Counted from the first letter of the stretch, positions 51,149-60,390 are shown. The stretch: 64,000 bases of DNA from Pseudomonas sp. UBA4617 (GCF_002386445.1 NZ_DGIR01000026.1:62001-126000); one strand, 5' to 3'. Notes: generated by a model not told the origin, from the sequence alone. Numbers and translations: made by a program.

Positions 51149-52663
51149 ATGCTCGAACAGTACGTCAAGAAGATCCTCACCTCGCGCGTCTACGACGTTG
51201 CGGTCGAAACCCCGCTGCAGAGCGCCGGGCAGCTGAGCAAGCGCCTGGGCAACCAGATCCTGCTCAAGCGTGAAGACCTGCAGCCAGTGTTCTCGTTCAA
51301 GATCCGCGGGGCCTACAACAAGCTGGCCCAACTGACTGCGCAAGAACTGGCCCGTGGCGTGGTCACCGCCTCGGCCGGCAACCACGCCCAGGGCTTGGCC
51401 CTGGCTGCGCGTGAAATGGGTATCAAGGCCACCATCGTGATGCCCAAGACCACCCCGGAGATCAAGATCGAAGGCGTGCGCTCGCGCGGCGGCAAGGTGG
51501 TGCTGCATGGCGACTCCTTCCCCGAGGCACTGGCCTATTCGCTGAAGCTGGTGGATGAAAAGGGCTTTGTCTACATCCACCCCTACGATGACCCGCACAC
51601 CATTGCCGGGCAGGGCACCGTGGCCATGGAGATCCTGCGCCAGCACCCTGGCCAGCTGGATGCGATCTTCGTGCCCGTGGGCGGTGGCGGCCTGATCGCT
51701 GGTATTGCTGCTTACGTGAAGTACCTGCGCCCGGAAATCAAGGTGATCGGTGTCGAGCCGGATGATTCCAACTGCTTGCAGGCTGCCATGGCGGCTGGCG
51801 AACGCGTGGTACTGCCGCAGGTCGGGCTGTTTGCCGACGGCGTGGCGGTGGCGCAGATCGGCCAGCACACCTTCGATATCTGCCGTCTTCATGTGGACGA
51901 GGTGGTGACTGTCAGCACTGACGAGATCTGTGCCGCAATCAAGGATATCTATGACGATACCCGCTCGATCACCGAACCTGCCGGGGCCCTGGGCGTGGCC
52001 GGCATCAAGAAGTACGTCGAGCTGTACGGCGTCACCGGCCAGACCCTGGTGGCCATCGACTCGGGCGCCAACGTCAATTTCGACCGCCTGCGCCATGTGG
52101 CCGAACGTGCCGAGCTGGGGGAAAAGCGCGAAGCGATCATTGCCGTCACCATCCCGGAGCGCCCGGGTAGCTTCAAGGCGTTCTGCGAGGCTGTCGGCAA
52201 GCGTCAGATCACTGAATTCAACTACCGCAAGCATACCTCTGACGAAGCGCACATCTTCGTTGGCGTGCAGACCCACCCGGAAAACGACCCGCGCGCGGCG
52301 TTGGTACAGCAGCTGACCGAGCAGGGCTTCCCGGTGACCGACCTGACCGACAACGAACTGGCCAAGCTGCATATTCGCCACATGGTCGGTGGGCATTCGG
52401 CGGGTGCCAGCGACGAAATGGTCCTGCGCTTCGAGTTTCCCGAACGGCCGGGGGCGCTATTCAACTTCCTCAACAAGCTGGGCGGGCGCTGGAACATCTC
52501 GATGTTCCACTACCGCAACCATGGCGCGGCAGACGGGCGTGTGGTGGCAGGGTTGCAGGTACCGGAGGACGAGCGCCACCTGGTACCGGCGGCGCTGGCC
52601 AAGATCGGCTACCCGTACTGGGACGAGACTGATAACCCGGCCTACAAGCTGTTTTTGGGCTGA
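51149..52663 (+). CDS. ilvA: threonine ammonia-lyase, biosynthetic
   Basis: This 504-residue PLP enzyme converts threonine to 2-oxobutanoate, the first step of isoleucine synthesis. The PLP lysine is in SFKIRGAYNKL at residue 51, and the glycine-rich phosphate loop VGGGGLIAGIAAYVKYL follows. Two C-terminal ACT-like regulatory domains (VTIPERPGSFKAFCEAV and LRFEFPERPGALFNFL) give isoleucine feedback control. Size and domain order match biosynthetic IlvA. It is followed by a REP pair. Confidence 0.97.
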   Translation: MLEQYVKKILTSRVYDVAVETPLQSAGQLSKRLGNQILLKREDLQPVFSFKIRGAYNKLAQLTAQELARGVVTASAGNHAQGLALAAREMGIKATIVMPKTTPEIKIEGVRSRGGKVVLHGDSFPEALAYSLKLVDEKGFVYIHPYDDPHTIAGQGTVAMEILRQHPGQLDAIFVPVGGGGLIAGIAAYVKYLRPEIKVIGVEPDDSNCLQAAMAAGERVVLPQVGLFADGVAVAQIGQHTFDICRLHVDEVVTVSTDEICAAIKDIYDDTRSITEPAGALGVAGIKKYVELYGVTGQTLVAIDSGANVNFDRLRHVAERAELGEKREAIIAVTIPERPGSFKAFCEAVGKRQITEFNYRKHTSDEAHIFVGVQTHPENDPRAALVQQLTEQGFPVTDLTDNELAKLHIRHMVGGHSAGASDEMVLRFEFPERPGALFNFLNKLGGRWNISMFHYRNHGAADGRVVAGLQVPEDERHLVPAALAKIGYPYWDETDNPAYKLFLG

Positions 52664-52689
52664 GCGGCTAAGCTAAGCCAGATCTCTCG

Positions 52690-52743
52690 CCTTGCAGGAG
52701 CGACCTTGTGTCGCGAAAGGGCCGCAAGGCTGCTCCTGCAAGG
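52690..52743. repeat. REP inverted pair after ilvA
   Basis: CCTTGCAGGAGC and GCTCCTGCAAGG are perfect 12-bp arms 30 bases apart. They enclose CGACCTTGTGTCGCG and a complementary half, and are followed by AAAAAGG. This is a different REP core from the CTCCCACAGG family at 3468 and 26589. Confidence 0.8.
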
Positions 52744-52787
52744 AAAAAGGCTGCTGCCAACATGGCCTGATAAAGGACAATTCGGAC

Positions 52788-53213
52788 ATGGAACACCTGA
52801 CCACCTTCAAGACCCTGCACATCCTCGCCAGCGCAGTCCTGTTGCTGGGTGCCCTGGGCCTGGCGATCTGGACTGTACGCGCCCGTCGCCAGGGCGATGC
52901 CGAGGCCTACGCCAAGCTGCTGCGCCGGCCGCTGGTGTTCGTCTGGCTGGTGATGGGCCTGTGCCTGGCAAGCATGCCGATCACCGGCTGGTGGCTGGTA
53001 CACCTGGTGGGCTGGCCGCTGGGGCAAGCCTGGGTGCTGGCTTCCAGCGTCATCTATATATTCGGCGCGTTTGCCGTATGGTGGCTGCTGGTGCGGCTGA
53101 ACCGGCTGCGCAAGGCTGAGGTGGCAGGGTTGCGTTTTACCTTGGCACTGGCGGTGTTCAGTGCGGTTTGCTTCCTGTCCATTGCCGGGCTGATGGGTGC
53201 CAAGCCAGTCTGA
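52788..53213 (+). CDS. DUF2269 integral membrane protein
   Basis: This 141-residue protein has four predicted membrane helices, starting with FKTLHILASAVLLLGALGLA. The second is around VFVWLVMGLCLASMPITGWW and the third around WVLASSVIYIFGAFAVWWLL. The DUF2269 fold resembles small haem- or copper-related membrane proteins, but no ligand is evident. The ATG at 52788 follows AAAGGACAATTCGGAC. It is convergent with the HAD phosphatase. Confidence 0.8.
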   Translation: MEHLTTFKTLHILASAVLLLGALGLAIWTVRARRQGDAEAYAKLLRRPLVFVWLVMGLCLASMPITGWWLVHLVGWPLGQAWVLASSVIYIFGAFAVWWLLVRLNRLRKAEVAGLRFTLALAVFSAVCFLSIAGLMGAKPV

Positions 53214-53232
53214 AGGCCGGAACAGGAAAACC

Positions 53233-53889
53233 TCAATCCCGCAACGAGACCACCGGCCACCCGCGCTTCTCGGCCTCGGCCCGCAGCTTCGGGTCCGGGT
53301 CCACCGCCACCGCATGCGTCACCCGCCGCAGCAACGGCAAGTCATTCATCGAGTCGCTATAGAAGTAGCTGTCCTCAAGATCGAAGCCGTTCTCCAGCAT
53401 CCAGCGTTCCAGCCGCGTCACCTTGCCTTCACGGAAACAGGGTATATCGGTACTACGCCCGGTATAACGGCCATCACGCATCTCGCATTCAGTCGCCAGC
53501 AACACGCGAACACCCAGGCGCCGGGCAATCGGCGCGGTGACGAAGCGGTTGGTGGCGGTGATGATCACCGGCTGGTCGCCCGCTTCACGGTGCTGCTCCA
53601 GCAAGGCCAGCGCCTTGGGCAGGATGATCGGCTCGATGCAGTCGCGCATGAAGTCGCGGTGCCATTCGTCGAGCTGGGCCACGGGCGTTGCCGCCAGGAT
53701 CTCCATGGAAAAGGCCAGGTAGGCCTGCAGGTCCAGCGTGCCATTCAGGTAGTTCTGGTAGAAAGCATCGTTGCGTTGCTTGTAGGCAAGCGGGTCGACG
53801 ATGCCGCGTTGGCACAGGTAATCACCCCAGGCATGGTCGCTGTCGCCACCGAGGAGGGTATTGTCCAGGTCGAATAAAGCCAGGCGCAT
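53233..53889 (-). CDS. HAD-family phosphatase (SerB-like, HAD-IB)
   Basis: This 218-residue cytoplasmic phosphatase of the HAD-IB subfamily has the motif I ALFDLDNTLLGGDSDHAWGD (Asp7, Asp9) and motif II TATNRFV. The conserved lysine is in CFREGKVTRL, and motif IV is YSDSMNDLPLLRRV. Family relatives dephosphorylate phosphoserine or phosphorylated amines such as histidinol phosphate. The substrate is not deducible here. The ATG at 53889 starts directly at the motif-I strand, as usual. It is divergent from rppH. Confidence 0.9.
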   Translation of the reverse strand: MRLALFDLDNTLLGGDSDHAWGDYLCQRGIVDPLAYKQRNDAFYQNYLNGTLDLQAYLAFSMEILAATPVAQLDEWHRDFMRDCIEPIILPKALALLEQHREAGDQPVIITATNRFVTAPIARRLGVRVLLATECEMRDGRYTGRSTDIPCFREGKVTRLERWMLENGFDLEDSYFYSDSMNDLPLLRRVTHAVAVDPDPKLRAEAEKRGWPVVSLRD

Positions 53890-54030
53890 TGCGGTCACTC
53901 GCATCAGCCACAAGATAGGCCCGCAGAATACGGAGTTTTCGCACGGCTGCACATAAGCTTGGCGGGCGCGTTGCTGCGCTCGCAAGCTTTGTGGAACAAT
54001 GCGGTGACATGCGTTTGCGAGGTTGCTGCC

Positions 54031-54510
54031 GTGATCGACCCGGATGGTTTTCGCCCCAATGTCGGGATCATTCTCACGAATGATGCCGGGCAGGTGCTAT
54101 GGGCTCGACGGATCAACCAGGATGCCTGGCAATTTCCCCAGGGTGGCATCAACCCTGACGAGACGCCGGAAGACGCCCTGTACCGCGAGCTGAACGAAGA
54201 AGTTGGCCTGGAACGCGATGATGTGGAAATTCTTGCCTGCACCCGTGGCTGGTTGCGTTATCGTTTACCTCAGCGGCTGGTGCGTACGCATAGCCAGCCG
54301 CTGTGCATCGGCCAGAAGCAGAAGTGGTTCCTGCTGCGCCTGGTCAGCAACGAACAGCGGGTGCGGATGGACCTGACCGGCAAGCCGGAGTTCGACGGCT
54401 GGCGTTGGGTCAGCTATTGGTACCCGCTGGGCCAGGTTGTGACATTCAAGCGCGAGGTGTACCGACGCGCCCTGAAAGAGCTAGCACCGCGTCTGCTGAC
54501 GCGCGACTGA
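54031..54510 (+). CDS. rppH: RNA pyrophosphohydrolase
   Basis: This 159-residue Nudix enzyme removes pyrophosphate from mRNA 5' ends and so triggers decay. The Nudix box GGINPDETPEDALYRELNEE is at about residues 38-57, with the conserved RELNEEVG. The GTG start at 54031 (MIDPDGFRPNVGII) gives the family-typical N-terminus; longer starts do not align with the family. It is followed by ptsP after 22 bases, a conserved gamma-proteobacterial pair. Confidence 0.96.
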   Translation: MIDPDGFRPNVGIILTNDAGQVLWARRINQDAWQFPQGGINPDETPEDALYRELNEEVGLERDDVEILACTRGWLRYRLPQRLVRTHSQPLCIGQKQKWFLLRLVSNEQRVRMDLTGKPEFDGWRWVSYWYPLGQVVTFKREVYRRALKELAPRLLTRD

Positions 54511-54532
54511 CGACGGAGTTCGACCCCGAGCC

Positions 54533-56812
54533 ATGCTCAATACGCTGCGCAAGATCGTCCAGGAAGTAAACTCCGCCAAAGATCTCAAGTCGGCGTTGGG
54601 GATCATTGTCTTGCGTGTCAAGGAGGCCATGGGCAGTCAGGTCTGCTCGGTCTACCTGCTCGACCCGGAAACCAACCGCTTCGTGCTGATGGCCAGCGAA
54701 GGCTTGAACAAGCGCTCCATCGGCAAGGTCAGCATGGCCCCGAACGAAGGCCTGGTTGGCCTTGTCGGTACCCGGGAAGAGCCGCTGAACCTGGAAAACG
54801 CTGCCGATCACCCGCGTTACCGCTACTTCGCCGAAACCGGTGAAGAGAAATTCGCCTCCTTCCTTGGTGCGCCGATCATCCACCACCGCCGCGTGGTCGG
54901 GGTACTGGTCATTCAGCAAAAGGAGCGGCGCCAGTTCGACGAGGGCGAAGAAGCCTTCCTGGTCACCATGAGCGCGCAACTGGCCGGGGTTATCGCCCAC
55001 GCCGAGGCGACCGGCTCGATCCGCGGCCTGGGCCGCCAGGGCAAGGGCATCCAGGAAGCGCGCTTCGTCGGTGTGCCGGGCTCGCCTGGCGCCGCCGTGG
55101 GGCGCGCCGTGGTGATGCTGCCGCCGGCCGACCTGGAAGTGGTACCGGACAAGACCGTCGATGACATCGACGCCGAACTGAACCTGTTCCAGAACGCCCT
55201 TGAAGGCGTGCGCGACGACATGCGCAAGCTGTCCGCCAAGCTGGCCACCCAGCTGCGCCCGGAAGAACGCGCGTTGTTCGACGTTTACCTGATGATGCTC
55301 GAAGACGCGGCCCTGGGCGGTGAAGTGACCGAAGTCATCAAGACCGGCCAGTGGGCCCAGGGCGCGCTGCGCCAGGTGGTGGGTGAGCACGTCAACCGCT
55401 TCGAGCTGATGGACGATGACTACCTGCGCGAGCGCGCCTCCGACGTCAAGGACCTTGGCCGACGCCTGCTGGCCTACCTGCAGGAAGCCCGCTCGCAGTC
55501 GCTGGTGTATGCCGACAACACCATTCTGGTCAGTGAAGAGCTGACCCCGGCGATGCTCGGCGAAGTGCCGGAAGGCAAGCTGGTCGGCCTGGTCTCGGTG
55601 CTGGGCTCGGGCAACTCCCACGTCGCCATCCTGGCCCGTGCCATGGGCATCCCGACGGTGATGGGCCTGGTCGATTTGCCCTATTCCAAGGTCGACGGCA
55701 TCGAGATGATCGTCGACGGCTACAAGGGCGAAGTGTTCACCAACCCCAGCGAAGTACTGCGCAAGCAGTACAGCGATGTGGTCGAAGAAGAACGCCAGCT
55801 GGCGCGCGGCCTGGATGCCTTGCGCGAACTGCCATGCGTGACCCCGGATGGCCACCGCATGCCGCTGTGGGTCAACACCGGCCTGCTCGCCGACGTGGCC
55901 CGTGCCCAGCAGCGCGGCGCCGAAGGGGTGGGCCTGTACCGCACCGAAGTGCCGTTCATGATCAACCAGCGCTTCCCCAGCGAGAAGGAGCAACTGGCCA
56001 TCTACCGCGAGCAGCTGGCGGCATTCCATCCGCTCCCGGTGACCATGCGTACCCTCGACATCGGCGGTGACAAATCGCTGTCGTACTTCCCGATCAAGGA
56101 AGAAAACCCGTTCCTCGGCTGGCGTGGCATCCGCGTCACCCTCGACCACCCGGAAATCTTCCTGGTGCAGACCCGCGCCATGCTCAAGGCCAGCGAGGGC
56201 CTGAACAACCTGCGCATCCTGTTGCCGATGATCTCCAGCATCCATGAGCTGGAAGAGGCGCTGCACCTGATCCACCGCGCCTGGGGCGAGGTGCGTGATG
56301 AAGGTACCGATGTGCCCATGCCGCCGGTGGGCGTGATGGTGGAAATTCCCGCGGCGGTGTACCAGACCAAGGAGCTGGCGCGGCAGGTCGACTTCCTGTC
56401 GGTCGGCTCCAACGACCTGACCCAGTACCTGCTGGCCGTAGACCGTAACAACCCGCGTGTGGCTGATTTGTACGATTACCTGCACCCGGCGGTGCTGCAA
56501 GCGCTCAACACGGTGGTGCGCGACGCTCATGGCGAAGGCAAGCCGGTGAGTATCTGTGGCGAGATGGCCGGTGACCCGGCGGCGGCGATCCTGTTGATGG
56601 CAATGGGCTTCGACAGTCTGTCGATGAACGCCACCAACCTGCCGAAAGTGAAATGGATGTTGCGTCAGGTGAACCTGAGCAAGGCCAAGGAGCTGTTGGT
56701 GGAAGCCCTGAGCCATGACAACCCGCAGGTTATCCACAGCTCGCTGCAGCTGGCCCTGAAGAACCTGGGGCTGGCGCGCATGATCGGGCCAGGGGCCAAT
56801 AAGACCTTGTGA
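54533..56812 (+). CDS. ptsP: phosphoenolpyruvate-protein phosphotransferase, nitrogen PTS enzyme I
   Basis: This 759-residue EI-Ntr has an N-terminal GAF sensor domain (about residues 1-160) that binds glutamine in known homologues. A PEP-utilising, phosphohistidine domain holds His363 in GSGNSHVAILARAMG. The C-terminal PEP-binding barrel has RTEVPFMINQRFP and SVGSNDLTQYLLAVDR. It starts the nitrogen PTS phosphorelay to PtsO and PtsN. It is co-transcribed with rppH and ends at a GGGGCTGC-type hairpin. Confidence 0.97.
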   Translation: MLNTLRKIVQEVNSAKDLKSALGIIVLRVKEAMGSQVCSVYLLDPETNRFVLMASEGLNKRSIGKVSMAPNEGLVGLVGTREEPLNLENAADHPRYRYFAETGEEKFASFLGAPIIHHRRVVGVLVIQQKERRQFDEGEEAFLVTMSAQLAGVIAHAEATGSIRGLGRQGKGIQEARFVGVPGSPGAAVGRAVVMLPPADLEVVPDKTVDDIDAELNLFQNALEGVRDDMRKLSAKLATQLRPEERALFDVYLMMLEDAALGGEVTEVIKTGQWAQGALRQVVGEHVNRFELMDDDYLRERASDVKDLGRRLLAYLQEARSQSLVYADNTILVSEELTPAMLGEVPEGKLVGLVSVLGSGNSHVAILARAMGIPTVMGLVDLPYSKVDGIEMIVDGYKGEVFTNPSEVLRKQYSDVVEEERQLARGLDALRELPCVTPDGHRMPLWVNTGLLADVARAQQRGAEGVGLYRTEVPFMINQRFPSEKEQLAIYREQLAAFHPLPVTMRTLDIGGDKSLSYFPIKEENPFLGWRGIRVTLDHPEIFLVQTRAMLKASEGLNNLRILLPMISSIHELEEALHLIHRAWGEVRDEGTDVPMPPVGVMVEIPAAVYQTKELARQVDFLSVGSNDLTQYLLAVDRNNPRVADLYDYLHPAVLQALNTVVRDAHGEGKPVSICGEMAGDPAAAILLMAMGFDSLSMNATNLPKVKWMLRQVNLSKAKELLVEALSHDNPQVIHSSLQLALKNLGLARMIGPGANKTL

Positions 56813-56818
56813 ATTGCC

Positions 56819-56837
56819 GGGGCTGCAAAGCGGCCCC
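56819..56837. terminator. GGGGCTGC hairpin between ptsP and the NRDE gene
   Basis: GGGGCTGC pairs with GCGGCCCC around an AAA loop, with one G-T wobble. It separates convergent genes and belongs to the same hairpin family as 461 and 28078. Confidence 0.55.
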
Positions 56838-56844
56838 ATGGCCC

Positions 56845-57591
56845 TCAAAGCAAAAGGTCAACTTCCCCCAGGTGCCCGCCAAACGGGCCGAAACTGCGCT
56901 CGACAAGCCGCCTTCTGCCGTGATCGTCGACCATCAGCACGGTACTCGCCCGGGTTCCATAGTTCTGGCTGGCAATGAACACGCTTGACAGCAGTTTCTC
57001 GGTCGCCAATCCCACACCGGTCTCCGGCAACTCGCCTTCCGGCGCAGGTTCGGTATCGGCCAGCAAGGCCAGCAACCGCTGCGGGTCCGCTGTGGCCAGC
57101 AAGCCCTCAAGCCCGCTCCGCGCTTTCACCAGCTTTGGCCACGGCGTATCCAGCCTGGCATTGGACAACCCGTACACCCCGGCCTCAAGCAAGCGCGGTG
57201 CGGCATCCCGGGCATGCACGTAGCCAAGCTGGCGGCTATCGCCCACCAGCAGGTTGAAACCCGCATACTGTCCGCTGCGGCTGGCCACCTGATCCAGATA
57301 CGCCTCGACCCCCAGCTCACCCTGCAGGTAGGCCGCTACCAGCTCGCCGCGTGAACGTGGACCCAGCGCTTGCCCTGGATCGCGAATGTTGGTCAGCGCC
57401 GCGAAACGCCCCTGCGGCCCCACTCCCAGCCAGGTTCCGCCGGCTTCCAGGTCGCGCCCGGCATACACCCCCGGTGCGTCTGTCCAGGCTGCCAGGGCCT
57501 GGGTAGGGCGGGCATAGAACTCGTCGCGGTTGGCCGCCACGACCAGCGGCAGGGCATGCCCTGGTCGCCAGGCGAATACGATCAGGCACAT
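56845..57591 (-). CDS. NRDE (TANGO2) family protein
   Basis: This 248-residue protein has the N-terminal MCLIVFAWRPGHALPLVVAA followed by the family tetrapeptide Asn-Arg-Asp-Glu at residues 21-24. GTWLGVGPQGRFAALTNIRD and YGLSNARLDTPWPKLVKA are further family motifs, and the catalytic-type Cys2 is typical of Ntn-like NRDE proteins. The function in bacteria is unresolved; the eukaryotic homologue TANGO2 is linked to lipid or haem handling. It is divergent from the TauE-like gene. Confidence 0.88.
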   Translation of the reverse strand: MCLIVFAWRPGHALPLVVAANRDEFYARPTQALAAWTDAPGVYAGRDLEAGGTWLGVGPQGRFAALTNIRDPGQALGPRSRGELVAAYLQGELGVEAYLDQVASRSGQYAGFNLLVGDSRQLGYVHARDAAPRLLEAGVYGLSNARLDTPWPKLVKARSGLEGLLATADPQRLLALLADTEPAPEGELPETGVGLATEKLLSSVFIASQNYGTRASTVLMVDDHGRRRLVERSFGPFGGHLGEVDLLL

Positions 57592-57721
57592 CGTTCGAGC
57601 CTCTGTGTGTTTTAGCCACTGTACTAACAGCGGCGGGGCTGATCCATCCTGACACAGACTTCACTAGAGCGCCGAGCCCGGCTTCCGTTACCATGCCGGA
57701 TTGTTTTTTCGGGGAAGACGA

Positions 57722-58504
57722 ATGGAATTCGTACTCTATCTTTTGTTGGGCGCCTGTGCCGGTGTGCTGGCCGGGCTGTTCGGCGTAGGCGGCGGTATCA
57801 TCATCGTGCCGGTGCTGGTGTTCAGCTTCACCTTGCAGGGTTTCGATGCCTCGGTGCTGACGCATCTGGCGGTCGGCACTTCGCTGGCAACCATCGTCTT
57901 TACCTCGATCAATGCCGTGCTCGAACACCACCGCAAGGGCGCAGTGCAGTGGCCGATCTTCGCCTGGATGACACTCGGCATTCTCATTGGCGCCGGAGTC
58001 GGCGCCAAGACCGCCTCGCTGATCCAGGGGCCGCTGCTGCAGAAGATCATTGGCGTGTTCGCCCTGGTCATCGCCGCGCAGATGGCGCTGGACCTCAAGC
58101 CCAAGGCCAGCCGTGGCATCCCCGGCAAGCCCGCGCTGGTTGGTGCCGGCGGGGTGATCGGCTGGGCCTCGGCCATCTTCGGCATCGGCGGTGGTTCGCT
58201 AACCGTGCCGTTCCTGACCTGGCGCAGCCTGCCCATGCAGCAGGCAGTGGCCACATCTTCGGCCTGTGGCCTGCCGATTGCGCTGGCCAGTGCCCTGAGT
58301 TTCATGCTGCTGGGCTGGCATGAGGCGCACCTGCCGGCCCATAGCCTGGGTTATGTCTACTTGCCGGCGCTGGTCGGCATTGCCGTGACCAGCATGTTTT
58401 TCGCCCGCTTCGGTGCGCGGCTGGCGCACAAATTGTCGCCACGCTTGCTGAAGCGCCTGTTCGCAGCCTTGCTGTTCTGCGTCGGGCTCAGCTTTCTGAT
58501 TTGA
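57722..58504 (+). CDS. TauE/SafE family (DUF81) membrane permease
   Basis: This 260-residue membrane protein has eight or so hydrophobic segments. The two internal repeats begin LFGVGGGIIIVPVLVF and IFGIGGGSLTVPFLTWRSLP, the sequence signature of the TauE/SafE family. Members export sulfite or organosulfur anions, or serve unknown anions. It lies 16 bases upstream of lgt in the same direction, so the two are probably co-transcribed. The gap to the divergent NRDE gene is 130 bases. Confidence 0.9.
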   Translation: MEFVLYLLLGACAGVLAGLFGVGGGIIIVPVLVFSFTLQGFDASVLTHLAVGTSLATIVFTSINAVLEHHRKGAVQWPIFAWMTLGILIGAGVGAKTASLIQGPLLQKIIGVFALVIAAQMALDLKPKASRGIPGKPALVGAGGVIGWASAIFGIGGGSLTVPFLTWRSLPMQQAVATSSACGLPIALASALSFMLLGWHEAHLPAHSLGYVYLPALVGIAVTSMFFARFGARLAHKLSPRLLKRLFAALLFCVGLSFLI

Positions 58505-58520
58505 ACCGAGAGGAAGTTCC

Positions 58521-59327
58521 ATGCTGCCTTACCCGCAGATAGACCCCGTGGCCGTTGCCATCGGGCCGCTGAAAATCCATTGGTACGGCCTGATGTACCT
58601 GGTCGGCATAGGGGGTGCCTGGCTGCTCGCCTCGCGCCGGCTGAACCGTTTCGACCCCACCTGGACGCGCGAAAAACTCTCCGACCTGGTGTTCTGGCTG
58701 TCGATGGGGGTGATCGTCGGTGGCCGGCTGGGCTATGTGCTGTTCTACGACCTGCACGCCTACCTGGCCAACCCGACGCTGATCTTCGAGGTCTGGAAAG
58801 GCGGCATGTCGTTCCACGGCGGCTTCATTGGCGTGATGCTGGCGGCCTTGTGGTTCGGCAAGCGCAACAACAAGTCGTTCTTCGAACTGATGGACTTCGT
58901 CGCCCCGCTGGTACCAATCGGCCTGGGCGCCGGGCGCATCGGCAACTTCATCAACGCCGAACTGTGGGGCAAGCCGACCGATGTGCCATGGGCGATGATC
59001 TTCCCGCCGTTCAGCGACCCTGCACAGTTGCCGCGCCATCCGTCGCAGCTGTACCAGTTCGCCCTTGAGGGCGTGGCGCTGTTTGTCATCCTCTGGCTGT
59101 TCTCGCGCAAGCCGCGACCGACCATGGCGGTTTCCGGGATGTTCGCGTTGTTCTACGGCATCTTCCGCTTCATCGTCGAATTCGTCCGCGTACCGGATGC
59201 CCAGCTCGGCTACCTGGCCTGGGGCTGGCTGACCATGGGTCAGATTCTGTGCGTACCGATGGTCCTCGCTGGCCTCGGCCTGATCTGGTGGGCTTATAAT
59301 CGCAAGCCCACGGCGAAACCCGCCTGA
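58521..59327 (+). CDS. lgt: prolipoprotein diacylglyceryl transferase
   Basis: This 268-residue inner-membrane enzyme transfers diacylglycerol from phosphatidylglycerol to the lipobox cysteine of prolipoproteins. The family signature GLGAGRIGNFINAELWG is present, as are VGGRLGYVLFYDL and the essential His in MSFHGGFIGV. It lies between the TauE-like gene and thyA, a typical Pseudomonas arrangement, and ends at a strong terminator. Confidence 0.97.
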   Translation: MLPYPQIDPVAVAIGPLKIHWYGLMYLVGIGGAWLLASRRLNRFDPTWTREKLSDLVFWLSMGVIVGGRLGYVLFYDLHAYLANPTLIFEVWKGGMSFHGGFIGVMLAALWFGKRNNKSFFELMDFVAPLVPIGLGAGRIGNFINAELWGKPTDVPWAMIFPPFSDPAQLPRHPSQLYQFALEGVALFVILWLFSRKPRPTMAVSGMFALFYGIFRFIVEFVRVPDAQLGYLAWGWLTMGQILCVPMVLAGLGLIWWAYNRKPTAKPA

Positions 59328-59335
59328 CTAATCCC

Positions 59336-59364
59336 ACGGCTGGGGCGATCCCCCAGCCGTTCTT
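59336..59364 (+). terminator. intrinsic terminator between lgt and thyA
   Basis: The stem ACGGCTGGGG / CCCCAGCCGT (59336-59345 and 59351-59360) is followed by TTCTT. It lies just before thyA, suggesting partial termination upstream of thyA. Confidence 0.7.
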
Positions 59365-59378
59365 GCTACAGGTAAGCC

Positions 59379-60350
59379 ATGAAACAGTATCTGGACCTGG
59401 TCCGCGACGTCATCGAAAACGGCACGCTGCAGGGCAACCGCACCGGCATCCGCACCATCAGCCTGCCGGGCGCCATGCTGCGTTTCGATTTGCAGAAGGG
59501 CTTCCCGGCCATCACCACGCGCAAGCTGGCGTTCAAGTCGGCGATCGGCGAAATGGTCGGTTTCCTGCGCGGTGTGAAGAACGCCGGTGAATTCCGCGAG
59601 CTCGGCTGCAAGGTCTGGGACCAGAACGCCAACGAAAACGCCCAGTGGCTGGCCAACCCGTTCCGCCAGGGCCAGGATGACCTGGGCGAGATCTACGGCG
59701 TGCAGTGGCGCCAGTGGCCTGGCTACAAGCGCATCCCGTTGAGCAACCCGGCAGCCATCGAGATGGCCGAGAAGGCGGGTTTCCGTCGCATCGCCCAGGA
59801 CGAGGAAAACGGCGTCGCCTTCGTCATCCTGTACAAAGCCATCGACCAGGTGCGTCAGTGCCTGGACACCATCGCCAATGACCCGGGCAGCCGGCGCATC
59901 CTGTTCCACGGCTGGAACTGCGCGCAGCTGGACGAAATGGCGCTGCCGCCCTGCCACCTGCTGTACCAGTTTCACCCGAATGTAGAGACTAAGGAAATTT
60001 CCCTGACCCTCTACATCCGTTCCAACGACCTGGGCCTGGGTACACCGTTCAATCTCACCGAAGGTGCGGCGCTGCTGTCGCTGTTCGGCCGCCTGACCGG
60101 CTACACCCCGCGTTGGTTCACCTACTTCATCGGCGATGCCCATGTGTATGAAAACCACCTCGACATGCTCAACGAGCAGCTCAGGCGCGAGCCGCTGGAA
60201 GCGCCGAAGCTGGTGATCAGCGACCGCGTGCCGGCGTTCGCCGATACGGGCAGGTACGAGCCGGAGTGGCTGGAGAAGATCGAGCCGAGTGATTTCTGGC
60301 TGGAAGGGTATGAGCACCATGCGCCGATGACGGCGCCGATGGCGGTGTGA
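59379..60350 (+). CDS. thyA: thymidylate synthase
   Basis: This 323-residue enzyme methylates dUMP to dTMP using methylene-tetrahydrofolate. The catalytic cysteine is residue 192 in LPPCHLLYQFH. RRILFHGWNCAQLDEM is the nucleotide-binding region and the C-terminal EGYEHHAPMTAPMAV supplies folate contacts. It is about 60 residues longer than the 264-residue E. coli enzyme because of an insertion in the first half. The ATG follows CAGGTAAGCC. It may have its own promoter within or after the lgt terminator. Confidence 0.96.
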   Translation: MKQYLDLVRDVIENGTLQGNRTGIRTISLPGAMLRFDLQKGFPAITTRKLAFKSAIGEMVGFLRGVKNAGEFRELGCKVWDQNANENAQWLANPFRQGQDDLGEIYGVQWRQWPGYKRIPLSNPAAIEMAEKAGFRRIAQDEENGVAFVILYKAIDQVRQCLDTIANDPGSRRILFHGWNCAQLDEMALPPCHLLYQFHPNVETKEISLTLYIRSNDLGLGTPFNLTEGAALLSLFGRLTGYTPRWFTYFIGDAHVYENHLDMLNEQLRREPLEAPKLVISDRVPAFADTGRYEPEWLEKIEPSDFWLEGYEHHAPMTAPMAV

Positions 60351-60362
60351 TGTTCTGAATCG

Positions 60363-60385
60363 CCGGGGCGCAGAAGCAGCCCCGG
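60363..60385. terminator. hairpin between thyA and cadR
   Basis: CCGGGGC and GCCCCGG form a 7-bp stem with a 9-base loop between the convergent thyA and cadR genes. No strong T-run. Confidence 0.5.
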
Positions 60386-60390
60386 AATTC

